A stretch of 64,000 nucleotides of DNA, from the NCBI RefSeq assembly GCF_050624435.1, contig NC_134539.1, positions 42,130,001-42,194,000 on the forward strand, written 5' to 3'. The DNA is from Tenrec ecaudatus. Its lineage: Eukaryota; Chordata; Mammalia; Afrosoricida; Tenrecidae. How positions within the stretch are numbered: the first letter of the stretch is position 1; each line of letters starts with the position of its first letter. The notes under the pieces were generated by a model. That model worked only from the letters and a program-made list of their open reading frames with translations, searched no databases and was not told where the DNA came from. Below, piece after piece: positions 1 through 11,941 of this stretch. Position numbers and translations under genes: made by a program.

Positions 1-360
1 TTTGTCCATTTGGGAAGTTGATGGACATCTAGAACAAGCTTTGTCATCAATCGACATTTCACACATGCACTTGAGTTTTTCCCATAGTGCTGTCTTTACA
101 AGTTGTGCTCAACATCACAACAGTTTGTGGCATTTTTCCCAAGCAGGAAAAAATTTTTCACAGCCACACACTGTTCTCTTAAATTGGCCATCACAAGAAA
201 CGAGGTTCAAGCAAAACTGCTTTTATGAAAAAACTCAGTAACCAGAGAGAACTTTCCCAGGCAATGCCACTGGGTGCACTAACTCCATGCTCTCCTAGCA
301 TGACAAATGCATGCATTAAAAGTTTTGTTCCATCCAGTGCAACTCCTTTTTTTGGAGGAC
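1..360 (-). mobile_element. Mariner (HSMAR2-like) transposase relic, N-terminal part
   Basis: Read on the minus strand, the sequence contains shifted but recognisable blocks of a mariner transposase N-terminus: a stretch like CFLLGKNAT, then STMGKTQVH, then MSIDDK and CPSTSQMD. Stops and frame changes show it is dead. The family name rests on remembered motif wording, not a search. The window edge cuts it. Confidence 0.55.
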
Positions 361-544
361 TACCCATCATATCCTTAACATGAATAGCTCAATCTCTAAG
401 GTATATACCTGATCCCTCACATAAACACTTCTATTCATCTTATGAGGATCTAATAGTAGTTCAGCCTTTAGGCATTTGCATTTTTATATACCTGTTTGTA
501 TAATGTAAACAATAAAATGGGGAAATGGGTGACAGTAAGAGGTG

Positions 545-650
545 GCCTTATGATAAATACTTGAGTATAACCTGACCCAAATATCAGCCGAGGCACCTAA
601 TTTTACCACAAAAACTGCATTAAAAACATGCTGGAAAACTACATATGGTA
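545..650 (+). mobile_element. Small palindromic DNA-transposon relic (copy 1 of family also at 56268)
   Basis: The core 'cctaattttaccacaaaa' with 'atatcagccgaggca' before it and 'ctgcattaaaaa' after it is nearly identical to the reverse complement of 56285-56365. The ends are degraded here. The family has no coding capacity and I could not name it. Confidence 0.6.
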
Positions 651-884
651 TTTGGAAAGAATGTGGTGAAAGGAGAAGAGGCCTAAAGTGTGCCATCATT
701 TATGCTACATTTGATTCAAAGTGTGCCTTAATCAGACTATTCCCCAGAACTAGCGCCAAAAGAGAAAACAGCCTGGTCTCTAATCTGGCACTATAAATTT
801 CATGCATCTATTAAATTAATTTAAAAATTGAGGACTAACTAGCTATCAAGTACTGTTTTCAATTCATTTAATTATAGCAACTCT

Positions 885-970
885 GGAGATGAACATTGTA
901 TTATTTCCCCAATTCACAGATTAGGGAACTGGGACACACAGAGTCATAACTTGAGTGTTAGAGGCTAAAA
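885..970. repeat. MIR-like SINE relic
   Basis: Wording such as 'ttcacagattagggaact' followed by 'gagtcataacttg' is typical of ancient mammalian MIR elements. It is old and degraded. Confidence 0.45.
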
Positions 971-1369
971 TATTCATTATCTGGCCTGCTAATTAATAGT
1001 ATACATTTGTATTCTCCTGTTAGACACTGAGCAACCTCAGGGCGAATAACACATCTTTAATCTTAATCTGTCTGGGATACAGTGAACTCTGAAGGCCAGA
1101 GTGGGGTAGAACTGCCTTATTTCTCAGGGTCTTGGAAGTTTTCTGACTGGGAGAGTCTCGCCATTCTATCCGGTCTCAGTGGAAGTTACTGGGTTTTCCT
1201 TTGCTGACAGGTTTCTGCTTTCTGCAGGTTCTAGCTTTTTCTGGTTTTACTGTACAGTACAAAGTCCTTGAATGTCTGATCTATGTATGTTTACTGAATT
1301 TAACGAACTTCTCAAAACAGGACATTTTTTAAATCGAAGATTTTTATTTTTCTCTTTTTATTTACATAG

Positions 1370-1528
1370 ACAATTTTGCTCATCGAGCTGAAGTTCGGAA
1401 AGCTTTGGCCAAAGATAAGGAATGGCAAGAAAAATTCCTCATTCCCAATTTGCTTCATATGGATAAACAAGTGTGTGACATTACTTACCTGGTACCATGG
1501 TGCAAAATAGAAAAGCCTCCAAAAGAAG
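1370..1528 (+). CDS. NIPSNAP3A: NIPSNAP3 coding exon (fourth from the end)
   Basis: The acceptor 'ttacatag' precedes it and the donor 'gtagat' follows. It starts in codon phase 1 (the second base of an Asp codon) and is 159 bases long. It encodes the stretch from NFAHRAEVRKALAKDKEW through YLVPWCKIEKPPKE, a clear match to NIPSNAP3. Confidence 0.95.
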
Positions 1529-4072
1529 GTAGATAGTTCCTTCGTCACTGTCTATTGATGAGTAAAATATCTAAAGATCTTAACCTATGAAAAGTAAAGG
1601 TCCACTAGAAAAAAAGTTTGGGGAGATGGTCAGACTTGAAAATTTGCAGTTCACCTGCATTTGTGGGGTCGCTGTGAGTAAGAATCAACTCAGTACCAAT
1701 TTGCAACAAGAATGTGGCCATTGTTGAGATAAAAATAGTTTTGACCCCTTCTAACCAAACGTGGACCCAGTACTGTCGAGTCTGTTACAATTCATGGGAA
1801 CTCTAGGTCAGTCAACTGCCTCATAAGGTGTTCATGGATGTCAATCTTTACAGAAGCAGACTGAAGTGTCTCCTAGTGAGCAGCTGATGGGGGTGAACAT
1901 CAAATTTTTGGTGATCAGCTGATTACTTTCCACACTAGGGCATCTCTTAAAATACTATGCATCAAATAGTGAAATATTTTTCCAAATGGGATCGTACTGA
2001 TTTTTTTGAAGCTTAAAAAAATTCCACACTTATTGTCATGGAGTCAATGCGGACTCACAGTGACCCCCTGTGAGTTTCTGAGATTGACTGTTTATAGGAG
2101 TAGAAAGCCAGTTTTTTCTCCGGAATGCTTATGGTGATTTCAGACTGGACCATGGGATCGCAGACCAATGTGTAACCACTACACTACTCGGACTCCTCTA
2201 TTTAGCTGTGTTTTATAAAGTTGAAAGGATGAGGAAGGTTGAGAAGTTGGAATTGGGAGCAGCGAAAATGTGTAGGTAGGTGGAAAATGGTGTATTGACG
2301 GGACAAAAGCATAGGAAGCCGCTGGGTGAGGCAGAGAATTCATGCTCAACTACTAAAGGTTAGTAGTCCCAACACACCCATAGGTACCCTGAAAAACAGT
2401 CTTAGAAGATCTGCTTCCAAAGATGTCGCAGCCTTGTAACACTGCACAGAGGTTCTCTTGCATTGGGATCAACAGCAAACAACATAAATATGAGTGAATC
2501 CAGAGGTGAAAATGTTGATGCACTTGGCTTCTGACTGAAAGATTAGAGGTGCCAATGGTCCCAGAGGTACCTGAGAAGAAAGTCCTAGCACTGTACCTCT
2601 GAAAACCAGCCCTCAGAAACACTGGGGAACACAATTCTCTGATGCACAGGGGGGTTTTGGAAAAACTTCTGCTTATGTTGGTTCACCTTCCACTGGCATC
2701 AGACTAAACGTGATTAGAAGGTGCTTGATTATTTTCTGAAAAATATTTTTCTCCCTACTTTAGGAGTCTACGAACTGGTTACTTTTCAGATGAAACCTGG
2801 TGGACCAGCTCTGTGGGCTGATGCATTTCACAAGGCAGTTCATTGCCATGTGAATCTGCAGTATAACAAACTAATTGGAGTTTTCCACACAGAATATGGA
2901 GAACTCAACAGAGGTAAAATTTCTTTTCTCATCTGATAACTGAAAAGTATGTTATTACCTGCTAATCAGCTTTTATATTTGTTTCTCGTTATGATATAGG
3001 CCCCAATTTTTGGCTCTTTGTAATTGTGAAGACTCCAAAACTCTTTTTGACATCTCATTTTTTTACATATTATGAAGCCTTTTTCAAATGCTTAACTGCT
3101 TTCCCTGGTGCATCAAAATGATGGTACATTTTTTAAAGCTAGAAGGAATCCAAAGAATCTACCCTTTTCTTTGTATTTTTCTCTGAATGTACTTTTATTG
3201 ATTCGGAACAAAACAGAACATGTTTCTGAAGCAGCGGTACTGTAAACTCTCTAGCTGTTAAAAATAGACAAGCACAAGGGAAAAATACTCATTTCCCACT
3301 GCAGTACTAAGAGACAATTCTTTAATGTTTTGGTCTGTTTCTTCCTAATTTACTTATCTATGAAGAGGCTTCAAAAACGTGTGATCCAATTGTTCTCCAA
3401 ATGCATAGAGGCCCAGGTAGGATCTGATGGCATTTGTAACCTGGAACTTCCTTATATGTCTGTGTTCTCATTTAGTCATACTGTAGGGCAAGAAAAGGCT
3501 GGGAACCTTTTTAATGATGTAAAAGCTGCACATGCACTAAGTGAAGGTACTTGGGTTGAAGAATTTGTTGTGAGCAAGGGTTGGTTCAAGGAGCCCTGGT
3601 GGCATTTTCAGATAAACTTTGATGTGCTAACTGCAAGGTCAGCAATTCAAACCCACTGTAGGAGGCTACCTGGTCCTATCAAGATTTAGAGGCTCGGAAA
3701 CCCCTGTGTTGGGTTGCTATGAGTCAGAATGGTCTTGATGGCAGTAGATTTGGTTTTGGAGTAGGGGTTGGTTCAGTCATTTGAAAGTGGGGGCAAATTT
3801 ACATAATGCTCAACGATGACAGTCGACTGTGCTGCCTGAATGTGTGTGGCCCCTAAAAAGTCTCACTGTGCCTCTTCGGTGAGTCTCCCTTCCTAGCACT
3901 TCGACCTGTGATTTCCCCTTTCCAGTTAGTTTTGAGTCACCCAGACTGTTAAAAATGCTGCTCTGGGGCCGTTTCGCTTCATCAGCCATGGTGGAACTGA
4001 TAAAGCCCTGTCCTAAAGAGCCAATAGGAGTTGTCCGTAAGGCGGACATTCCTAACTTGGGGACTGCCTCTA

Positions 4073-4119
<47 letters not shown>

Positions 4120-7100
4120 GTGTATGTATATATATAAAAATGTATATGTATATATGAAGTAGCTTCAAAAAGTTCATGGGGAAAAATGTTAATTATTTTT
4201 AACCTAGAAAAGATATAGAGATAGAGATAGAGAGACGCATGTAAATATAGTATTAGAAGATCAAGAAAAATGAGTAATCATATACTTCCTAGGTTCATAT
4301 GGGCTTAATTTTTTTCCCCAGAAAAATTTGGCAATATAAACAAAAACCTTCATTTTTGTGTGTTTTTTGCCATTGTCTTCCCCAGCAACATTACTTCTAG
4401 AAAATATGTATTATGGTGTACATGTATAGATAAGGAAAATTTCAAAGAAAAAATATTTAGTGCTACCTATGTATTTGTAAGCTTCTATAAGGACAAATTA
4501 ATTGTCATTAAAAATTAATAGTATTGACAGAAAATACATTGTTTAGTAGATGCTTTTACCAACACATCGTACAATATTACTCACTGTAATCTGAATGGAA
4601 CACAGACACTCAAGTTGAAGTGAAGGGGAATGGAACTACACAGTAATTTTTATAGGTTTGCTAAAGGATATTTTTATATGTGAGGCTGTCTTCCAAAAAT
4701 TCATAGAATAATAGAATCAAAGATTAACATATAAGCCTTATTTCTCGACAGAAGCTCCATCAAGTCACGTATTGTAGCTATTACCAGCCACGCAGTCCAT
4801 TCTAAGAACTGAGGGTCTTGGGAATTTGACTACATCAATGGTTGTATATTTGTCCATTATATTTTTGCACATTGTTAACTGAAGATGAACGGCGGGTGCC
4901 CTTTAAAGATTTTCTAAGGTTAGGACACAAAAAGAAGGCAGGAAGAGCCAAGCAAGGACTATAAAGTGGATGTCTACTGATTCCCATTGAAACTCTTGCA
5001 ATAGTGCCCTTGTTTGATGAGAGAAATGCGTGGAAAAGGTGAAGGCCTTTCGATGAGGTTCTCCTGGATGTGTTTTCTTCAATGGCCTTGGCCAAATTAC
5101 TAAAAACACTCAATGAGCAAACTCTTACCATTCTTCAGCCTTCCAGAAAGTCAGCAAACAAAATGCCTTGAGAATTCCAAGGACCGTTGCCATGATCTTT
5201 GCTCCTAACGAGTCTGCTTTTGCTTTCACTAGACAATTTCCACCTCTTGCTAGACCTTGCTTTGTCTTCAGAATCATGCTGCTAAGGCCATGATCAATCT
5301 ACTGTTAAATTTTTCCAAAGAAAATCTTCAGGATCTTGATCCCTCTTGTTTAAAAATGTTATTGAAAGCTCTGCTATCATCTGCAGCTGATCTGGGCACA
5401 ACAGTTTTGTTGCCCAGTGAGCAGAGAGTTTAATTTTCAGTCAGGGTTGTGTGAGCTGGACCAGTTGGCCTGTCTATGATGCTGGCTATTGTGTCTGCTG
5501 TGAATTGCCACACTTCCTGCAGTGGACTTCATCTTCAGGATCGTCTAGTCTCTTTTTAAAACCAGTTATCCACTTGGAAACTAGATTTCTTTGGGACCTT
5601 TCCTCATAAATTTTTTCATAAAGCACCAGTGATTTCACCATTCTTCCACCCAAGCATCACTATAAATTTGGTGTTTATTCTTGATCCAATTTAGCATAAT
5701 TCAGGTTGCTCTTCTAGAGGATTTTTTTTTCAAACTGAGGTCTTACCCTTCTTAGTGCTTTAAACAAGATCCTGTTCAGAGGTATTATAACAAGTTAGTA
5801 TGAGTTTATTTTGGCCTCCAAATATTTTGAAATCCATGCCTGGTTTTTGAGCTGTTTGATGACCCCTGGTATAACCAAGCATAGAGCAGAGCATACAGGG
5901 GACAAGTCTTGGGAAAGCGCCCTGGCTTTACCCAAACACCAGGAGGTAATGAGTTGCTAGGCCTAGGAGTTCACGACCTTCAGCTCAGAGGACACTAGGG
6001 TCAATTGGCATAGAAACTCCAAAGGCAGTGATCTCAATCTTACTTGTGTGTGAGTAGCAATTGAGGCCATCAACGCTGATAAGTGGCCACACGAGGTGCA
6101 GCTATTAGTCTTTTCCTAGCCAGTGCAGAGGTAAAAAAAAAAAAAATTAAAACAAGGAAACAATTATTCCAAAGGATTTATAGGCCAGGTGAACCCTCGC
6201 CTACACAACTCTGCAAACCAAAGATTCCGTTGTCAACCGTGTTACTTTACTTCGACTTCCTTGGCCTTCACTTCATCAGTAAAACCAGTTTGATGGTGCC
6301 TGGTTACCACTGTTGACCGCTCTCATCACAATAGGAGATTCTGGATAGAATGGGAGGAAAATGTGGACCAAAACTCAAAATCATAAAAGATATCAGACCT
6401 ACTGGTCTGGTAGAGTCCAGTGAGACCCCAAGAGTGTGGCCCTTCGACATCCTTTAAGCCTGGAGGTGTATGTTCCTCTGTGACTCCATCTGTACTGAAA
6501 CAGTAGGTTAACCCGTAATGTGAGCAGTGACATTCGGAAGGCACCCACCAGAGGACAAGCAGCCACAGGATCAAAAGGGCAGCATCTGCCCAGGGACACC
6601 AAACAGAAGGGATGAGAAAGAAGAAGGGAAATGTCAACACAAGGACGAAAGTAGAATGACCACACGAGGTACAACTATTTGCTCTTTTCCCGTCCAGTGC
6701 AAAGGTGAAAAAAAATCAGTGAAACAAGGAAACAGCAATCAATGTCATAAAACAAAAATAAGTATGAATTGCTGAATGGAAAACTGGTTTGCTCTGTAAA
6801 CATGCACCCAAATCTCCATTTTAAAATTAGTTTTTAAAAAGTAAAAAAATAAAAATCTTGTTACTAAGAATAGTATTAGTATAACCGTAAACTGATTTTA
6901 TGCTTTTTAAAGAAAATAGATTATTGAGATGTCTTCTCTGAGAGGTTAAGATTATGCGTATTTTTACTTTCTCTTTGTATCTAAATTGTTCTACAGTGAA
7001 CCCAATCTCTTTATAATCTTGCTTTTTATAATAGAGTAGAAAGTTATAAAACTTGAGGTTAGCTTTGATTATGCTTTCAGCTGTTACTTTATTTACCTTC

Positions 7101-7533
7101 CCAGCCTACTCTTCATCAATAAAACCAGTTTAATTTATAAATTTATTTCCCAAATCTCTGACAATTGCTCTCAAATCTTGACAGTAAGATATTTTTTACT
7201 TAAATAACAAGACTTACCATCTTTGATGTATTTTTCTGTAGTTCGTATCTTCTTTAGAATCTATTTTTGGCTTATTTCTGCAGTTCATGTTCTCTGGTGG
7301 AATGAGAGTCCAGATAGCCGTGCAGCTGGGAGGCATCAATCTCACGAGGACCCCCGAGTCGTTGCAGCTGGTAAGCTAGTTGACTAAGCATGCATTATTT
7401 TTAGAACATACTTGATTAAGTCATCAATTTTACGTGTCGTATGATTTTTTTTCTAGTCCGGGAAAGTGCCAACTACCTCGAATCACAGCAGAATATGCTC
7501 CTGATTCCTACATCCTTTTCACCGTTGAAATAG
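1370..7533 (+). CDS. NIPSNAP3A: NIPSNAP3 gene, 3' part (4 coding exons, joined 1370-1528, 2764-2913, 7284-7370, 7457-7533)
   Basis: This is the C-terminal two thirds of a NipSnap homolog 3 protein (4-nitrophenylphosphatase domain and non-neuronal SNAP25-like family). The family forms small ferredoxin-like alpha/beta-barrel dimers linked to mitochondria and vesicle traffic; the molecular role of member 3 is not settled. The four segments splice in one frame (every intron phase 1) and give about 157 residues, including blocks close to human NIPSNAP3A/B: RKALAKDKEWQE, YLVPWCK, FQMKPGGPALW, VGVFHTEYG-like, HVLWWNES, SHEDPRVVAA and the end SFSPLK followed by TAG. The N-terminal exons lie left of the window. 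In human, 3A and 3B sit side by side next to ABCA1 in the same orientation as here. The 3A/3B choice cannot be made from this fragment; many mammals have one copy. Confidence 0.93.
1636..1692 (+). mobile_element. AfroSINE 3' fragment
   Basis: Only the diagnostic tail is visible ('ggggtcgctgtgagtaag' then 'aatcaactcag'). Confidence 0.5.
1730..1935 (-). mobile_element. AfroSINE, degraded, minus orientation
   Basis: It follows the reverse-complement AfroSINE order: tail remnant, 'tctttacagaagcagact', 'gcagctgatgggggtgaac', then a head remnant ending 'ccacactaggg'. Confidence 0.6.
2020..2205 (-). mobile_element. AfroSINE, minus orientation
   Basis: It reads 'tcatggagtcaatgcggact', 'ttataggagtagaaagcc' and 'gtgtaaccactacact' in the order of an inverted AfroSINE. 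Confidence 0.75.
2764..2913 (+). CDS. NIPSNAP3A: NIPSNAP3 coding exon (third from the end)
   Basis: The acceptor 'cctactttag' and donor 'gtaaaa' flank 150 bases. It begins in phase 1 and encodes VYELVTFQMKPGGPALW through VFHTEYGELNR, the second half of the NIPSNAP barrel repeat. Confidence 0.95.
3590..3762 (+). mobile_element. AfroSINE, plus orientation
   Basis: A full head-to-tail copy: 'ggagccctggtggcatttt', 'gtcagcaattcaaaccca', then 'ttgctatgagtcagaatgg' and a 'ggttttgg' tail. Confidence 0.85.
4074..4150. repeat. (GT)n microsatellite passing into GTAT/TA repeats
   Basis: A run of about 19 GT dinucleotides is followed by GTAT and TA repeats. Confidence 0.95.
4156..5870 (-). mobile_element. 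Mariner-family transposon relic with decayed transposase
   Basis: The left end 'cttcaaaaagttcatgg' resembles a mariner terminal repeat. The interior, read on the minus strand near 4850-5110, carries the transposase C-terminal wording: a HPLYSPCLALP block followed by FFLCPNLRKSLKGTR, close to the mariner 'HPPYSPDLAP...FFLFPKL' signature. The frame is broken, so it is a pseudogene. It sits inside a NIPSNAP3 intron. The right boundary is approximate. Confidence 0.6.
6085..7140. repeat. Diverged direct duplication inside NIPSNAP3 intron
   Basis: Segment 6085-6180 ('ggccacacgaggtgcagcta' onward to 'acaaggaaac') recurs at 6655-6745 with about ten differences. A second matching pair, 6243-6294 and 7086-7134, shares 'aaaaccagttt' plus flanking bases in the same order. 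The two copies therefore span roughly 6085-6300 and 6655-7140 with different indels. I do not recognise the family. Confidence 0.55.
7284..7370 (+). CDS. NIPSNAP3A: NIPSNAP3 coding exon (second from the end)
   Basis: The acceptor 'atttctgcag' and donor 'gtaagc' flank 87 bases. It encodes HVLWWNESPDSRAAGRHQ and SHEDPRVVAA, strongly conserved in NIPSNAP3 proteins. Confidence 0.95.
7457..7533 (+). CDS. NIPSNAP3A: NIPSNAP3 terminal coding exon with stop codon
   Basis: The acceptor 'tttttctag' follows an intron of only 86 bases. The exon encodes RESANYLESQQNMLLIPTSF and ends SPLK-TAG (stop 7531-7533). The end of its 3' UTR is not certain: the first AATAAA on this strand outside the L1-like repeat lies near 9013. 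Confidence 0.94.
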
Positions 7534-7799
7534 TTCGCTACTGAAATGAGACATGTCACTAACCCTTGTCTGAGCTATGTGCTAATGGTGCTTAAACTCT
7601 TCCAGGAGATAATCTCTTTCCTTTGGAGTAGGTGGTAAGTTAATTGGCTACGTCCCTTGCATTACTGAAGGCTACCCGTCCTTGTGATTAACACTTCAGG
7701 ACATCGGTCTTTTCATTTCTTCTGTGGCATTTCAATATCTGTTCTACATTAGAAATAGCTATCTCACAACATATGTATTAACTCCCAAGGTACAGCAAA

Positions 7800-8780
7800 T
7801 TAAAAAAAATTTTTAAAGCATAGATCCAGGAATGGGTTTGGGGCTCTCACTAAATCCCACCTCCAATTATAGAATAATTAGTTCTTAACATCATGGCCCT
7901 GCTCAATACTGTCCCCCGGGAAGGGAACACAGAAGATACGGGTGTTAATAGTAAAAAGTGGCAAAGAATTTAGATGGTGCCCAGCTATCAGATAAAAATA
8001 GTGTCTGGGGTCTTAAATGCTTGTCTCCAAACGAGCAGCGATCTAAGGGAGATGTCAACTAAGTCCACATGGAGGAAGCACACCATCATCAGTCACTGGA
8101 GGATTAGAATCCATATAACCGGAAGTCAAAGGAGGGATCAGTGTCAGAGTCTAAACTGAGAATCCAGGTGCAGGAGGCAATGGAGGACAGTGGGAGCCCA
8201 AGATTCACTGGTGGAACTAGCAGGGACTAAATTTCCAGAGAACTCCACACCCCCCCCCCCCCCGGTCTAAAATTGAGGGATGGGAGGAAAGTGGTCACTT
8301 AATGAGTGCGTGGGGGAGAGGAGTTTAGAAGATGAAAGGCATACATCTGACCTGAACAATTAAAACTTTGTCATTAGATCCCCCTTTAATGCAGGCAGAG
8401 CTGATGTGGTTTTCAAAGTGTTCTGTATTTTTGGTTTGTATTCAGTTTTTGATTTTGCATATTGGAATGTATCTCAGAGGTTTATGTAAATGGAGGTTGT
8501 GCTCATGAAGCTGTATTATATGCTTTCCCGTTTTTCAGTCTATGAAACCCAGGATTGATGAATCGATAGGGACAGCAAGCAGACTGAGGGCGTGGGGGAA
8601 GAAGAGCTCAGTGGTGTTGGGAGGTCAAAGGGAGACGATGGCAAGGAATCCGTGTAGAAAAAGATTGTTTGGAAACTGATTGTGGGAACAATTGTACAAT
8701 TCTACTTGACATGATTTAAATACAGAATTATATATGTATTGGATCCCAACTAATAAAAATTTAAAAAAATAGCTACCACG
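7800..8780 (+). mobile_element. L1-like 3' end (afrotherian LINE 3' UTR), degraded
   Basis: The wording 'gtgtctggggtcttaaatg', 'acatggaggaagcacacca' and, near the end, 'gggaacaattgtacaatt' followed by AATAAAAA and an A-rich tail resembles the 3' UTR of afrotherian L1 elements as I remember it. A poly-C run (about 8251-8264) lies inside. No ORF remains. The stretch right after the NIPSNAP3 stop (7534-7800) shows nothing I can name. Confidence 0.5.
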
Positions 8781-10150
8781 GCTTTGTGATCTTGATTTTG
8801 CCTCTATTTTAAAATATTGCTTTTATATTTTCATAACTTCCTTGATGAAATATTTTCTTACAATGCTTTCATGCTTGGGACAACTTTCAGAATTACTTAT
8901 ATACAGTCTCTACCTTTTCAGGGTCTTTGTTTATCTGAGATTTTTTTTTAATTCTTTGTTCAGTGAAGTTTGATGTATAGTATCAAATAAGATTCACAAG
9001 AATAGTAGATGAAATAAATTTCTTTACATTAGGGAAGTGCTTATCATTTGAGGCATCTGTATTCATTGTGGTTTTCACATTAGTCACGCTAATGAAAAGT
9101 ATGTAATTGGATCTTTGTATTAAGAAAACTTTTCAAAGGCTTGTTGGTGCATATGCTGAAATGTGTATATTTATAATAAATTTTACTAAGTTTTACTTCA
9201 TTTTGAATCACTATTTAGCAAAGATTCTTCGGACATTTACGCATTTCAAAGAGATTTTTACGGTTATGGACATGCTTACTCATGCTAATTACTTTTGTGC
9301 TGTGCGCTTTATCTTCTTTTCTAGAGCTGCTGCTATAAGCCACCGGCAGTCATAAGCTACCGTTGTTAGTCTGCATGATAAGTTACATCAAGCAAGTCGT
9401 AGGCCTAGACAGCGGGCCAGTTTCTTCAGCACCATCACAGGTCCAGTGGAGCTTCCTGTGAAACCTCTCTGATGTCTATTTCGCTTGTTTCGTTTCTTCG
9501 AGAATTCGTTTGAGTATCTCCATGTTTCCCTGTTAGTCTCTATTTACAGCTGTATTCTATTTTGAAGCATAATTAGCTATGTGTAGAAATCTTGGAAAAG
9601 CAAAGTTTATCACCTCACTTACGGGTTCTCCAGGACTCTGGCTTCTCTGAGCCGTGATGCAGTGTGAGCCTGCTGGTGGATGCGCTAGCTGGACAGGCTC
9701 CAGGCTAAGGCTGGCTCCTCCCTCTGTACACTTGCTTTCTCAGGGCGTCGCTTCAGTAGCTCTTTCCTGTTTCCTGAAGCCACAGCTTTCCCTGCTCTCT
9801 GGTCCTTCTGGCTATTCTCCCCAATGATAAAAATAAACACGCGTTTCTCACCAGCTCCTGCTCCATTTTTCCTTGGCCGTTAGAGGAGGCTTCAAAGAGT
9901 TAATGAAAAGTTCTGATTTTCCAGGAATATTTTGAAGCCACCTTGTGTGTAATTCAAAAATATAAATGCAATTCTATTTTCTCACATTTTCTACTGAACT
10001 TTAATTACTCCATCAGGCAACTTGCTCATCAGCTCCTTTCTCAATCCTCTCTTTACAATTGACCTTTCTTTTAGAAGCACTTTACTCGTTTTGTCCTCCA
10101 AAACATTACCCAAAGCTTTCTTTTCTTAGCTGCTTCTTCGTCTCCTTTGT
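8781..10150. other. Intergenic DNA without recognised features
   Basis: AT-rich at first, then mixed. It holds two AATAAA hexamers on the plus strand (about 9013 and 9173) that could end NIPSNAP3 transcripts. I see no gene here. Confidence 0.4.
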
Positions 10151-10295
10151 CCTGACCATTGGAAACACTGTGGGTAACCAGAAGGTTACCAGTTTGAAAC
10201 CACTAGCTGGCTCAGGGGAGAAAGGCAGCTGTCCATTCCTGTAAAAAGGTAGTCTCAGAAAGGGTCACTCTGAGTTGGAATCAACTTAGGTTTTG
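10150..10295 (+). mobile_element. AfroSINE, plus orientation, degraded
   Basis: The copy reads 'aaggttaccagtttgaaacc', 'ggggagaaaggcagctg', 'gggtcactctgagttggaa'. Confidence 0.7.
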
Positions 10296-10374
10296 CCTTG
10301 ACTTCCTAGGCTAGGGTATTCCAGGACCAAATCCCGTGACCGTGTTTTCCATTGTATTCACTTTGTAGGTCACG

Positions 10375-11085
10375 TTTAAATCCAACCTAGGTGCTGGCAA
10401 CTCCTCCCTCTACACCTTATCCAAGAACTTCCTTAACGTCTTCACCTGAACGTTTAATAGACATCTCAAACTTCAGATGTCTAAAACTGAATTTCTGGTC
10501 ATTATCCAGACACCCTGTCTCAGTTAATGGCAACTCTCCATTTGCACAGATCAAAATAACTTCTGGGTCATTTTGACTCTTTACTCTCTGACTTCATTAC
10601 ATTATTTGTTGGCAAATCCCAAAGATCCAGAATTTGATTATTCATGAAGCCAATCACCATTCCTCACCTGGACTATTGGGACTAGTCTCTCCGTCCCCTA
10701 CCCACCTATGGGTAACCTCAGCAGCCAGCGATCTAAAACAAGCCAGGCCAGGCCCCTCCTCTACTTAAAACTTCCCAGTAACTTTGTTATTTATAATGAC
10801 CAAGCCCTGTGGTGACTTTAAGTTCCAAACTGTCTCCTCTCACCTTTCACTATACTTTCGACTGACTCTCTTCTCAGCATCTGATCTGGCCTTGAATATA
10901 CGTGCACATTTGCTTCAGGGTCAGTTCCCTGCCCCCCACCCCGACATCTGCATCAAACACTTCCTCTCCGCTTTGAAGTCTGCTTCACGAGGACTTTCCT
11001 GCGCACACTGCTCAAAATCACATCACACAGCCACGGCAGCATCCATCATGGTCCCTTGCCTTATTTTTTCTCTTACTTAGAATAT
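10375..11085 (+). mobile_element. L2 LINE relic, sense orientation
   Basis: The order of wording follows L2 3' sequence: a block about cultured 'contggactattg' type phrases, 'acttcccagtaactttg', 'catctgatctggccttg', 'gcttcagggtcagttccct' and 'catcatggtcccttgcctta'. It lies between the two genes and has no open frame of interest. Confidence 0.5.
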
Positions 11086-11644
11086 TTTAATCGGATGACG
11101 ACTGGAATGTACATTTCACGACTGGTGATATTCCTAAGTATTTGCTGATTAAATCAACATGAGATTTACACTTGAGTTTAAACAATAAAAACACTGTAAT
11201 TCCTCCACATTTCATGTTACACAGTTATAACAAGGCCAGTACATGACATGGCTGTTTTAGCAGTACCTCACGATCCAGGCTGGACAGTATCGCTGGAAGA
11301 CATAGTAAATGCCTCAGTAGAAATTTTGCTGTAGCACATTGGTTATGAAGATAATTCCATTCATTTGGCTTCAATATGAAGGTATTTGAACTTTTCTTTT
11401 TTGAGGACGAGAAATAGATTTGCAACCACTGTCTTAGCCCCTGCCACGTAATTTCCAGGGCATAAGCAAACGTGTTCCTTACAGACTCAAAGCCAGAACT
11501 CCAATATCAGCCCCACGTTTTAGCCCTCTGAAATGCCTTCTGTAGGTCACCAGGCATCACTCTGTCAGAATATTCGAAGATCAGTTCTCTACCTTACTCT
11601 TGTTGTCAGCACTGTTGGGCACAATTAACCATGTCTGCCTTCTT

Positions 11645-11710
11645 CAAAGGAGCCTTGGTGGTTAGTGGGTTCGATGTTGGGCTAAAAACCTCTTAAAGGT
11701 GCTTAACTCC
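11645..11710 (+). mobile_element. AfroSINE 5' fragment
   Basis: Only the tRNA-like head is visible ('aaggagccttggtggttagtg'). Confidence 0.5.
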
Positions 11711-11941
11711 AGTTACTCGATATCATAACCAAATCACCCAGATGCAAAACGTCCTTTTTACTGTCAGGGAGTTTCCACCGTTCATTGTAGTGATTAAACG
11801 GTCAATTAAGCCTTTTCTAACGTTTTGATCCAAACTGCTTCCCCTGGTCGGGTTCCTACTGTGATAGCCTTCTGACACTCGAACAGCAGGTGGCGCTACG
11901 AATGCGCGAAAGTGAATCTGGACCAGCAGAACGGACACCGC

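Noticed and set aside
11723-11938. A 71-codon minus-strand gene next to the ABCA1 poly(A) signal
   Set aside because: No recognisable domain; it lies just beyond the likely cleavage site and has no exon signals.
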